From the NCBI RefSeq assembly GCF_900115755.1, contig NZ_FOXQ01000001.1, positions 682,001-746,000 of the forward strand: a stretch of 64,000 nucleotides of DNA, written 5' to 3'. This stretch comes from Parafilimonas terrae. GTDB taxonomy: Bacteria; Bacteroidota; Bacteroidia; Chitinophagales; Chitinophagaceae. Both the position numbers and the translations under genes were made by a program. The notes under the pieces were generated by a model. That model did not search any database and was not told where the DNA came from. It saw only the letters and a list, made by a program, of their open reading frames with translations. Shown here one piece after another: positions 1 through 8,216 of the stretch. Position 1 is the first letter of the stretch. Each line of letters opens with the position of its first letter.

Positions 1-260
1 TTTTGGTAGTCAAAAATATAAATAAATACCAAACAATTTTGTTAGGGCTAATAATTATTGCAAGCTGTTATTCAAAACTTTGGTAAAGGAATGACAACCT
101 TTGAAAAGTGACATCCATCAGTTCCTCATATCAGAACACCAACGGATAGTAGGAAAGTTCCATTGACACGGCAAAGCTGACAGGATGGATGCCAGAAAGG
201 TTACATTTTTACTCCTCATGCCTCGGTCAGGCCGCTATCGCGGGCCAACCAGGTTGTAAA

Positions 261-983
261 TCATTTCGAATAAATAACAATCGCATCCTGGCCTTTTAAG
301 CGCTGTGCCGATTGATTCTCCAATCCATGATCAACATAACTGGCCAGCAAAAGATACGTGCCTTTGGCCGCCGGTATATGAAACGAACCCTGCGTTCCAA
401 CAAAATAATTAGTGTTGTTATCGTTTGCAATTTTCAGTATCCATTCAACCATATTCAAAGCCTGCGTTTTATTTAGTTCCGGATGTGATGGCATGGCCAC
501 ATTACCCCAAACACCTGTTGTTCCTTCCAGTATGCGCTTTTGCATTAAGGCAATATTAGCAGCAGTGGTTTTATACTTCTTTCCAATATCATTAAATGAA
601 GGCCCGATCAGTTTACTGTCGAATGCATGGCAATTAAAGCAATTGGATGTTCTTATTGCTGTAAGCCCGGCAGCATCATTTTGTACAGGCTGGTTAATAA
701 TAGCGGCGAGCTTTGTTGTATCGCGTATAAACCTTACTTCCAGCAAAACTTCTTTTGCATTTATTTCATCATACTTCGATTCTCCATCTTCTTTATCGGA
801 AACAGTTATTGCATAATTAACCGGCGCATTACTATTAATGCTGCTATTGTTTTTTGGATTGATAATCTTTACAACGGGACGGTTATTTTGCTGCCGGTGA
901 TTAGAAGCCCTCGCAGAAATTATTGCGGCGCAAAGAAAAACACCTGAAAATATAATGGAGAAAAATTTTATTGATCTTATCAT
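261..983 (-). CDS. Secreted monohaem cytochrome c
   Basis: This 240-residue protein has an N-terminal signal sequence (hydrophobic residues about 7-23) and one haem c site, CFNCH at residues 115-119. A likely axial methionine is Met164 in the segment NVAMPSHPEL, so it is probably a class I cytochrome c of the periplasm. Before the haem domain, residues about 36-90 form an Ig/PKD-like beta segment of the sort seen next to cytochrome c domains in Bacteroidota sugar-dehydrogenase proteins. It is the last gene of a five-gene minus-strand operon and starts 18 bp after the stop of the FAD oxidase gene. That position suggests it takes electrons from that oxidase; this is inference from gene order. 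The cytochrome call is firm, the partner is not. Confidence 0.88.
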   Translation of the reverse strand: MIRSIKFFSIIFSGVFLCAAIISARASNHRQQNNRPVVKIINPKNNSSINSNAPVNYAITVSDKEDGESKYDEINAKEVLLEVRFIRDTTKLAAIINQPVQNDAAGLTAIRTSNCFNCHAFDSKLIGPSFNDIGKKYKTTAANIALMQKRILEGTTGVWGNVAMPSHPELNKTQALNMVEWILKIANDNNTNYFVGTQGSFHIPAAKGTYLLLASYVDHGLENQSAQRLKGQDAIVIYSK

Positions 984-1001
984 AACATATACTTCTTTAT
1001 A

Positions 1002-2480
1002 CTAAGCTTTGTCAATTTCTGTTGCCACGCGCTGTGCAGAACGAATGCATGATTCCATGCCCCGGCTCATATTATCAGCATAGGTTCCTGCAAAATATAA
1101 CCTTCCTTCGGGCAGCATGATCTGCGGCCAGAATTTATGCATTTCGCCCGGCGGGAAAGGCCTCATTTCACATGCAGGCGCATATTTATCTTTTGTCCAG
1201 TCAAAGGTTAAAGCCTGTTCTATTGTATCATGCTTGCCAGGGTACACTTCCCTGAAAGCAGCCAGTACACGCTGCGGCGAAAGGCCGCCCGGCCCAAACG
1301 CTTTCAATATAATTTTTGTTGAATCAACCTGGTTTGTCTCCATCCATACAGAAGAAATATCCGGATGCTCAAACTCCATGTTGATGCTTTTAAAACCATC
1401 ATCCAACCAAAATTTTGTTGCTGCTTCAAACACATAAAAAGGATGAGATGAATATTGCAGGTTATCAATCACGTATTGCTTTTCGGGAGATAAAGCCGGT
1501 GTAACCTGGATGTTTTTAAACACAGGCAGCGTAATGCAGTTAACAAAATAATCAGCAGTTATTTGCTGCTCATCATCGCGGTTATATGCTTTATATGAAA
1601 CAGTAACGTTGCCGGCATTATGCTGAATAGTCGTAACAGCATGGTTTAGTTTTAAACGGTTGCCCAATTTTTTTGCAAACGCAATAGGCAGTTGCTCATT
1701 GCCATCTTTTAAATGAAAAGTTTCTCCTTCAGAAAGCGGGATGCTCCTGGCCTTCATAATATACAACCGCCATACAGCATACAATGCAGAAACATTTTTG
1801 CCGCCCAGGGAATTGAGCGCAGCGGCTGAAGCGCCCTCTCTTTTATAAAGATCATACAACGATATTGCATCGAGGTCATCATACCCAACACCGAAAGGCT
1901 GGTAAGCATCTTTAAAATTCGTTGTGTATTTATCAATATAAAAAGCGCTTAATGCATACCTTGGGTTTTTGGAAAGAAATTGCACTTCCTTATCATTAAA
2001 GCCAAACTCCTTTAATATGGTTGCATCAGAAAGCATTTCCTGCGTATAAAATTTGCCATTGATCATTTTAAGCGAATAACTATCGGGCGCCGCTTCGCTG
2101 CCTTCCGCATGCGGGTAAGGAATGGCTGTAAGGTTAAACTCTTTTACATACTCAAAAAAACGTTCATAGCCGGGTTGCGTTATATGGTCGGCGCCATAGT
2201 CTGCATACAATCCGTCAGATAATCCGTCCCTGCCTGTAAATACATGGCCGCCATACCTGCCGCTTGCTTCAAGCACCGTTACATCATGGCCGCTTTTCAT
2301 TAATTCATACGCACAGCATAAACCTGTAATGCCGGCGCCGGCAACAATAACCTTTTTTGCGGCTGAAGCTTTTTTGCTTTCACGTAATACACTTATTTCT
2401 TTATTGGGAAGCATATCATTTGCCAGTGAAACACTTGCCCCCAGCAGGGTGGTATTCTTTATAAACGATCTTCTTTGCAT
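1002..2480 (-). CDS. Tat-exported FAD-dependent amine oxidase-like oxidoreductase
   Basis: The protein has 492 residues. The N-terminus MQRRSFIKNTTLLG is a twin-arginine type export signal. It is followed at about residues 43-72 by a dinucleotide-binding beta-alpha-beta fold with GAGITG and an acidic strand end (VLEASGRYGG), typical of flavin amine oxidases and phytoene-desaturase relatives. The C-terminal part holds the second FAD contact (YFAGTYAD...GMESCIRSAQR). Such enzymes oxidise amines or related C-N or C-C bonds; the substrate cannot be read from the sequence. It lies 17 bp after the GH2 glucosaminidase gene and 18 bp before the cytochrome c gene, so an amino sugar or amine product of that pathway is a reasonable but untested guess. 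Export as a folded flavoprotein fits a periplasmic partner cytochrome. Confidence 0.85.
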   Translation of the reverse strand: MQRRSFIKNTTLLGASVSLANDMLPNKEISVLRESKKASAAKKVIVAGAGITGLCCAYELMKSGHDVTVLEASGRYGGHVFTGRDGLSDGLYADYGADHITQPGYERFFEYVKEFNLTAIPYPHAEGSEAAPDSYSLKMINGKFYTQEMLSDATILKEFGFNDKEVQFLSKNPRYALSAFYIDKYTTNFKDAYQPFGVGYDDLDAISLYDLYKREGASAAALNSLGGKNVSALYAVWRLYIMKARSIPLSEGETFHLKDGNEQLPIAFAKKLGNRLKLNHAVTTIQHNAGNVTVSYKAYNRDDEQQITADYFVNCITLPVFKNIQVTPALSPEKQYVIDNLQYSSHPFYVFEAATKFWLDDGFKSINMEFEHPDISSVWMETNQVDSTKIILKAFGPGGLSPQRVLAAFREVYPGKHDTIEQALTFDWTKDKYAPACEMRPFPPGEMHKFWPQIMLPEGRLYFAGTYADNMSRGMESCIRSAQRVATEIDKA

Positions 2481-2497
2481 GGTTGTTTTTGGTTTTA

Positions 2498-5146
2498 TTA
2501 GTATTTACTGAATCCTGAATTTTTATTTGCGCTGCTGTTGGAAACATCAATATTCCACCCGCTTGCTAAAATATATGGCGTTGCATTTTGCGCATCTTTA
2601 TTTTCATAACTGCATTCAATTGTCCTGCTCTCTCCCGGCGCCAGTGAAATATAATTATCAGAAAAGATAACAGGTAAAATATCATCGCCTTTTTCATGGT
2701 TTAAACATCTTACATGTACGAAGAAAGCAACCGCTTTTCCTGTATTTTTTATAGTGACGGTATGCACCGTTTCCTTTTCTTTTTTAACGGATGAAGCCAA
2801 TATATCAAGTGTTGTTAATGGCATATTTTGCAGTGCTGTAAAATCGGCAAAAGATGATTGTGGCGTAAAATACCATTTTGATTTTTTCCAGTTCAGCGCA
2901 TCCGCTTTTTTTGAAAGCCAATACCAGTTAATGCTCTTTGTTTGGTGGTCTTTATCTTTTAATTCCAATTTTAAAAAATACACATCCGATAAATCATTTA
3001 TTGATGGAATGGTAAAACATTGCTGCGTTCCATCTTCACCAACGTTTGTTGTAATGGTATTAGCGTATTTATTGGTTCCATCAAGATTATATACATCTGC
3101 CTTTACCGTTAAGCCCTCATATTTTTTCAAATAAGAATTGATGACAGCAACTTCATGTGTTTTGTAAGAATACATTACATGCAGTGGTTCCATTGCTTTT
3201 TTCATACCGAAATAAGTGCCTGCGGGATAGAGATAATAATCATACGTGTGCCATATTAAACCCGGCCATGAATTGGCCAGCATCCACTGCACTACGCCGG
3301 TTGTGGTGTTATATTTCTTTACACCATAAGCTTCCATCATAGCGCGGTGGCCTTCATAATTCTGCAGCTGCGCTTTTCTCAAATAATCGTGTATATCCGT
3401 TACGTTTCCATAGCGGTTAAACAAAGCCGTGTCAAATATATTGGTAGTGCCGAAAGTCATCGTTCCACAATGATACAGCCAATCTGAATTGGTAAACCAA
3501 AGCGAATCTTTTGGAAGAAATTTTACCAAACTTTCATACGGCGGTATAGATGGGCCGGGAGAAATTTCTGTTGCAAAACTCCATGCGCCGCCATATTTGG
3601 AAGTATCTGTTTCCCAATAAATGGGCGGCACCCAATCATAAGGGCCATTCATTTTTACACCGCTAAAGCCTGATACTTTTGATTTGCTTGCATCGGCAGT
3701 ACCAATAGTTGGATTAGGCCAGTTTAAACTGTCTTCTATCGTTAAATAATCACGTTCAACAGTTGTGTCACGTGGCGGCATATCGCTGCCGTTCAGCCAA
3801 ACCATTATGCATGCTTTGTTGCGCAGCCAATACATCATGCTGCTGTCTGATGACATGGCAACGGCGCGTTCTGCAGCATCCCAGTTTTCGGGATATTGCC
3901 AGGCGCCGCAGCACATCCAGCCTGTCATTACCAATAAGCCTTCCCTGTCGCATATATCATAAAAATTATCATCTTCAAATTTGCCTTCACTGCGCACAAT
4001 ATTCATATTCATATCACGCACTAATTTCAATTCCTGTTCATCACGCAATAAAGAATGCCGCTGAAAAATATCGGGCGACCATGCAGCGCCACGCAACATG
4101 ATGCGTTTTCCATTCACCATAAAAACCCTTGACTCGTCATTGATAAGTTCCGATGTAATCTCCCGAATACCAAAATTTTCTGCTATAGAATTACTGGTTG
4201 CATTATTTACGTTACATGAAATTTCTATGCGGTTCAAATCAGGGTTTCCATATTGCCACGGCCACCAGATTTTTGGATCATTAATATTGAGTTGCTTAAA
4301 ATTTCCCGGGTTAAAACTTATTACCTTTTTTTCGTGCGGCTGCAGGCGTATAGCCTGTTCAAAATTTATATCATCATTTATCTTTCCTTTTATAACGGCA
4401 TCCTGCGGCTGATTTGTATAGTTTGTTGCCAATGCTTCTACTGTAAGATGTGCAACATTTAATGAGGGCAGGTTAAAATGCGTTGATACCAGCGGATAAC
4501 TTACTCCAACTTTATTAAATGTTTTTATTTCAACATTATTCACGATGCCGCCGTTGTAATCAGGCGGGTAATGTATCCAGTCTGCATAATCAATAGCAAG
4601 ATCGCCATCACGCCTGTTGGGATTAAACGGGCGCAGAATTTCAATCGCCAATACATTCGTGCCTGCATATTGAATATCATTTGTAACATCAAGATTGATG
4701 ATACGAAAAGGCCCCTTGATTTGCGAACTGTCTGCGATCAGTTTACCGTTCAGCCAAACATTTGCTTTGTAATTAATGCCATGTAATTGCAGTATAACAT
4801 TTTTATTTTTTTCTGATGAAGGCAGCCCGAATGCTTTCCTGAACCACCATGTATGATTGAACTTATCATCAGCAAGCTTTTCAAAATTTTTTGCAAAGAA
4901 GGGATCAAAATTATACACATGATTGGCAAGCAACCCGGCAATAATTGTAGATGGAACTGATATAGGATACCAGCCCGTTGCTGTAAAACCGGGCATCGAG
5001 ATTTTATCGCCTTTTGTATTATCAGTTATGGATGACTGCATGCGCCAGTCATCATGTAATATCATGCTAAAGTTTTCTTTGCGTGTTTGGCTAAAAGCAT
5101 CATGCAATAAGAGAGAGAGCAAAGCAACCGCAAACATTTTTTTCAT
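2498..5146 (-). CDS. GH2 exo-beta-D-glucosaminidase (CsxA type)
   Basis: A secreted glycoside hydrolase family 2 enzyme of about 882 residues with jelly-roll, Ig-like and TIM-barrel modules. The start at MKKMFAVALL gives a clean signal peptide ending near AFSQ; the frame is open 15 bp further upstream. The barrel carries the signature of exo-beta-D-glucosaminidases rather than galactosidases. An acid/base Asp lies in LNGSDMPP (Asp455), then comes VKMNGPYDWVPP, then the nucleophile Glu in ATEISPG (Glu527). The 72-residue spacing of the two acids equals that of the characterised Amycolatopsis CsxA (Asp469, Glu541, from memory). Expected reaction: removal of glucosamine from the non-reducing end of chitosan oligomers. 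A related beta-mannosidase-like specificity is not excluded. It sits between the ROK kinase and the FAD oxidase genes in one operon. Confidence 0.9.
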   Translation of the reverse strand: MKKMFAVALLSLLLHDAFSQTRKENFSMILHDDWRMQSSITDNTKGDKISMPGFTATGWYPISVPSTIIAGLLANHVYNFDPFFAKNFEKLADDKFNHTWWFRKAFGLPSSEKNKNVILQLHGINYKANVWLNGKLIADSSQIKGPFRIINLDVTNDIQYAGTNVLAIEILRPFNPNRRDGDLAIDYADWIHYPPDYNGGIVNNVEIKTFNKVGVSYPLVSTHFNLPSLNVAHLTVEALATNYTNQPQDAVIKGKINDDINFEQAIRLQPHEKKVISFNPGNFKQLNINDPKIWWPWQYGNPDLNRIEISCNVNNATSNSIAENFGIREITSELINDESRVFMVNGKRIMLRGAAWSPDIFQRHSLLRDEQELKLVRDMNMNIVRSEGKFEDDNFYDICDREGLLVMTGWMCCGAWQYPENWDAAERAVAMSSDSSMMYWLRNKACIMVWLNGSDMPPRDTTVERDYLTIEDSLNWPNPTIGTADASKSKVSGFSGVKMNGPYDWVPPIYWETDTSKYGGAWSFATEISPGPSIPPYESLVKFLPKDSLWFTNSDWLYHCGTMTFGTTNIFDTALFNRYGNVTDIHDYLRKAQLQNYEGHRAMMEAYGVKKYNTTTGVVQWMLANSWPGLIWHTYDYYLYPAGTYFGMKKAMEPLHVMYSYKTHEVAVINSYLKKYEGLTVKADVYNLDGTNKYANTITTNVGEDGTQQCFTIPSINDLSDVYFLKLELKDKDHQTKSINWYWLSKKADALNWKKSKWYFTPQSSFADFTALQNMPLTTLDILASSVKKEKETVHTVTIKNTGKAVAFFVHVRCLNHEKGDDILPVIFSDNYISLAPGESRTIECSYENKDAQNATPYILASGWNIDVSNSSANKNSGFSKY

Positions 5147-5221
5147 GCACATTAATAACAAGTTTAGATAATTAAGATGTAATTATTAATCTTCAAATCA
5201 TTTAATCCAATAAATAACGGC

Positions 5222-6070
5222 TCAGCTGGCGGCATCGTAATATAAAGCAGCAGCGCCGAGAATACCACTGTTTTGCAGCGATGAAGTTTCAATAATTAAC
5301 CGTTCTGCAGATTTTGAGAAAGCAAAAGTTTTAATACGCTTCCACATAGCTTCTTCAAAATAATTATACGCATGCCTTACAGAGCCGCCGAGAATAATTA
5401 TTTGCGGATCGTAAGTGTACATAATCGTCTTAATGCAATTGCCGAGGTGCATACCTAATTCTTCATATAATTTTAAAGCCTGCACATCTTCATGCTGCGC
5501 CTGGGTGTAAACAAACTCGCCGCTTAATGCATGTATATTTTCGAAGAAAGAACCGCTGCAATAATATTCATACACTTTATCCAGGTAATTAACCATGCCA
5601 AATTCACCGGCGCCGCAATTATAACCTGCATATAATTTTTTATGAATGATGATACCCGCGCCAACGCCTGTGCCAACCGTTAATCCAATCATTGAATCAT
5701 AACCTTTGCCCTTACCGAAATAATATTCGCCCAGTGCAAAACAGTTGGCATCGTTGTTTACAAATACCGGGATGTGATAGCGGTCTTCCATCAGTTTTTT
5801 AAGATGCACTTCTTTCCACGAAGGAATATATTGCACATCGTAAACAATGCCTTCCTGCACATCAACAACGCTGGGAACGCCAATGCCTATTGCCGTTATA
5901 TCATCATGCATCAACGCATCCGCTAATGCAAACACATCATTCAAAACATCTTCTTCCGTTCCATTGCTGCGAATGCGCTGTGATGTTATCTGCGATAAAT
6001 CGTTCTGCTGAACAATTGCGCCGCGAATGTTGGTGGCGCCCAAATCAATACCAATAATTTTTTCTTTCAT
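5222..6070 (-). CDS. ROK-family sugar kinase
   Basis: A 282-residue ROK kinase. It starts at MKEKIIGIDLG, 19 bp after the stop of the transporter gene; the longer frame to 6154 would overlap that gene and adds no domain. Visible motifs are the phosphate-binding DLGATN, the catalytic-Asp segment NNDANCFALGE, GTGVGAG, and a C-terminal adenosine-side loop IILGGSV. The position usually taken by the ROK zinc site (a His plus CxCGxxGC) reads GEFGMVNYLDKVYEYYCSGSFFE, keeping one Cys only, so the structural zinc is probably lost. It likely phosphorylates the sugar brought in by the adjacent MFS transporter, plausibly glucosamine given the GH2 gene. It lacks a DNA-binding N-terminus, so it is a kinase and not a NagC-type repressor. 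Confidence 0.88.
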   Translation of the reverse strand: MKEKIIGIDLGATNIRGAIVQQNDLSQITSQRIRSNGTEEDVLNDVFALADALMHDDITAIGIGVPSVVDVQEGIVYDVQYIPSWKEVHLKKLMEDRYHIPVFVNNDANCFALGEYYFGKGKGYDSMIGLTVGTGVGAGIIIHKKLYAGYNCGAGEFGMVNYLDKVYEYYCSGSFFENIHALSGEFVYTQAQHEDVQALKLYEELGMHLGNCIKTIMYTYDPQIIILGGSVRHAYNYFEEAMWKRIKTFAFSKSAERLIIETSSLQNSGILGAAALYYDAAS

Positions 6071-6089
6071 AAATATTAATCCGGCCTCG

Positions 6090-7334
6090 TTAAGAAATTT
6101 CTTTTTTATCAAAAATAGTTTTGTTGGTAATAAGCGGCTTTGCCCAGAAACCAATGCTTAACATATAACCCATAGTGATATAAATAAAACACATAGCCGC
6201 TTTTAACCCAAACAGGTTACCGAGCCCGCCAATAAGCAGCTGCACTATAGCGCCGCCGATGATGCCTGTAACCAAAATACCGGCGAATGAGCCATGATCT
6301 TCTGAAACAGAACTTAATGCAAGCGAAAAAATAACGGGGTACATTACAGACATAAAAAAACCAACGATGGGAAATGAGTACAATGAAACATTGGCGCTTC
6401 CAAAAAGGCCCAGCGTTAAAAATATTAATGCAGCAATCGTAAAAATGATGAGCAGTTTGCGGCTGTCCATCAGCTTTAGCAAAAGCAATCCCAGTACACC
6501 GCCGGCTGTCATCAGGCCCCAGAAATATGCTACAGCATGTGCGCCGGTTGTTTGCGGATCGAAGTGATGGTATTCAAATAAAAACTGCGACATCCAGTAA
6601 GAGACGCCCTGCTCTGTTCCAACATAACAAAATAGTGCAATGAAATAAGCAATTACTACGGGCTTCTTCAATAACAATAAATGTGTTTTTAGCGGGCCTG
6701 CTTTTTCATCGCTCTTTAATTCAACTTTTGGAAATTTCGATGCAAGGATAATAAGAAACATGAATAAACAAATGACAGCAAATAACCAATAAAGTGAGAT
6801 CCACGGCATAGCTGCCGGTATATGCGATTTTAGAAGATCAAACAGGCTATGGTTTGCCGTGTTAATATTTGTTACCATGTAAGAATATACCAGCGGGCTA
6901 ATAAAAGATGCAGCGCCAAAAATTAGCTGGGCAAGCACAGAAGTGAATGCATAATTTTCTTCTCCGCCTGCTGTTCTGAGCAATGGATTGATAACAACCT
7001 GCAGCATGGCCATACCGCAGCCAATAAGGAACAATGATAAAACAGCCGTAAGATAATTTGGCCATAGCGCCAACAGAAGCGATCCAATAAACGCAACCAC
7101 AAATGCGGCAACCATAATAACCTTTTCATTATACTGCTGCACCAGCATGCTCGATGGTATTGACATAACGCCATAAGCAATAAAAAAGGCAAAAGGCAAA
7201 AGCCCGGCAAGCAGATCACTCAGCTTAAAGTCCTGAATAAATTCCGGCGAAAGCGGCCCGATGATATTGGTAAGAAAAGATATAACAAAGAACGTAAGCA
7301 TTATTAATGCCACGATGTAGTAGTTGCGTTTCAT
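6090..7334 (-). CDS. MFS sugar transporter, FucP/FHS-like
   Basis: A 414-residue integral membrane protein with about 12 hydrophobic helices and no signal peptide. The N-terminal half (LTNIIGPLSPEF, then AYGVMSIPSSMLVQQY and later MAMLQVVINPLLR) resembles the fucose/hexose:H+ symporter branch of the major facilitator superfamily, common in Bacteroidota for GlcNAc, glucosamine, fucose or mannose. It is the first gene of the glucosaminidase operon and is followed after 19 bp by the ROK kinase gene. Inner-membrane uptake of the monosaccharide released by the GH2 enzyme is the natural reading. The exact sugar is inferred only from context. No SusC/SusD pair is present in the window. Confidence 0.88.
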   Translation of the reverse strand: MKRNYYIVALIMLTFFVISFLTNIIGPLSPEFIQDFKLSDLLAGLLPFAFFIAYGVMSIPSSMLVQQYNEKVIMVAAFVVAFIGSLLLALWPNYLTAVLSLFLIGCGMAMLQVVINPLLRTAGGEENYAFTSVLAQLIFGAASFISPLVYSYMVTNINTANHSLFDLLKSHIPAAMPWISLYWLFAVICLFMFLIILASKFPKVELKSDEKAGPLKTHLLLLKKPVVIAYFIALFCYVGTEQGVSYWMSQFLFEYHHFDPQTTGAHAVAYFWGLMTAGGVLGLLLLKLMDSRKLLIIFTIAALIFLTLGLFGSANVSLYSFPIVGFFMSVMYPVIFSLALSSVSEDHGSFAGILVTGIIGGAIVQLLIGGLGNLFGLKAAMCFIYITMGYMLSIGFWAKPLITNKTIFDKKEIS

Positions 7335-7447
7335 GTTTTGATGTATAAAGCAATGAAAGAGGCAACAAGTTAAGGATAAAGTGATTGATGTGGTGAGTGG
7401 AGAAAATGGATAATGTGAAACCGGTGATTCATGGTCCGCAGCTTGCG

Positions 7448-8197
7448 CTAAAACCTGGAAAACATTTCCATAAATTCCTGCTTCCTGCTCCGGGAGATGT
7501 TGATAGTTGCATCATTATCCATTATAAGATAACCGCCATCAACACGCACGAATTTTTTAATATGGTTCAGGTTAATGAGATAAGAGCTATGCACCCGGTA
7601 AAAATCATCGCCGCTTAAAGCATCATCTATATCACGCAGCGTTTTGGAAACCAGTATTTTTTTCCCGCCTGCAAGCACCACATTGGTATAATTGCTTTCT
7701 GCCTCACAATATATTATTTCAGATGTAGGCACAAACGTTAACCCTTCGCCTGTTGTAAGCGCTATGCGCTGCGGCGCTGTTTTTACAGGTTGTTTTATTT
7801 GCTGCAGCAGCAATTGAAATTGTTCTTTTGTGGGCACAGACGTTCTTTCTTCTATGCGTTGTATTGTTTGTATAAGGTCCTCGGGGTCCACAGGCTTTAA
7901 TAAATAATTGACAGCGCTGTACCGGAAAGCTTTAATGGCAAACTGGTCGTATGCAGTGCAGAACACCACATCAAAAAACAATTTATCAAATTGCTCCAGC
8001 ATATAAAAGCCGTTCATTTTCGGCATTTCAATATCAAGAAAAACCACCTGCGGTTTATGACGGTTAATGGCTTCAATACCTGCCTTTGCATTATCGCACA
8101 TGGCAGCGATGGTTACCTGGGGGCAATATGTTTTCAGGAGCCACTCCATCATTTCAAGTGCATTTTTCTCATCATCTATTAAAACCGCTTTTATCAT
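7448..8197 (-). CDS. LytTR-family response regulator
   Basis: A 249-residue two-component response regulator. Residues 1-120 are a receiver domain with the acidic pair D8-D9, phospho-acceptor Asp55 in VVFLDIEMP and the conserved Lys in LLKPVD. Residues about 150-249 are a LytTR DNA-binding domain (IALTTGEGLTFV, then YCEAESNYTNV and FYRVHSSYLINLNHI). The start at MIKAVLIDDE is chosen because receiver domains begin there; the open frame runs 30 bp further and would overlap the kinase gene. It follows the sensor kinase gene by 19 bp, so both form one signalling unit. The neighbouring glucosaminidase operon begins 114 bp downstream on the same strand and is a plausible, unproven target. Confidence 0.93.
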   Translation of the reverse strand: MIKAVLIDDEKNALEMMEWLLKTYCPQVTIAAMCDNAKAGIEAINRHKPQVVFLDIEMPKMNGFYMLEQFDKLFFDVVFCTAYDQFAIKAFRYSAVNYLLKPVDPEDLIQTIQRIEERTSVPTKEQFQLLLQQIKQPVKTAPQRIALTTGEGLTFVPTSEIIYCEAESNYTNVVLAGGKKILVSKTLRDIDDALSGDDFYRVHSSYLINLNHIKKFVRVDGGYLIMDNDATINISRSRKQEFMEMFSRF

Positions 8198-8216
8198 AGC
8201 AATATTATTTTTCCGT

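Noticed and set aside
1-260. Gene or RNA at the left edge
   Set aside because: No open frame of note and no tRNA-like or rRNA-like structure; it is probably the 3' flank of the cytochrome gene.
7397-7618. Plus-strand ORF over the end of the LytTR gene
   Set aside because: It is antisense to a well-supported response regulator and lacks any recognisable sequence.
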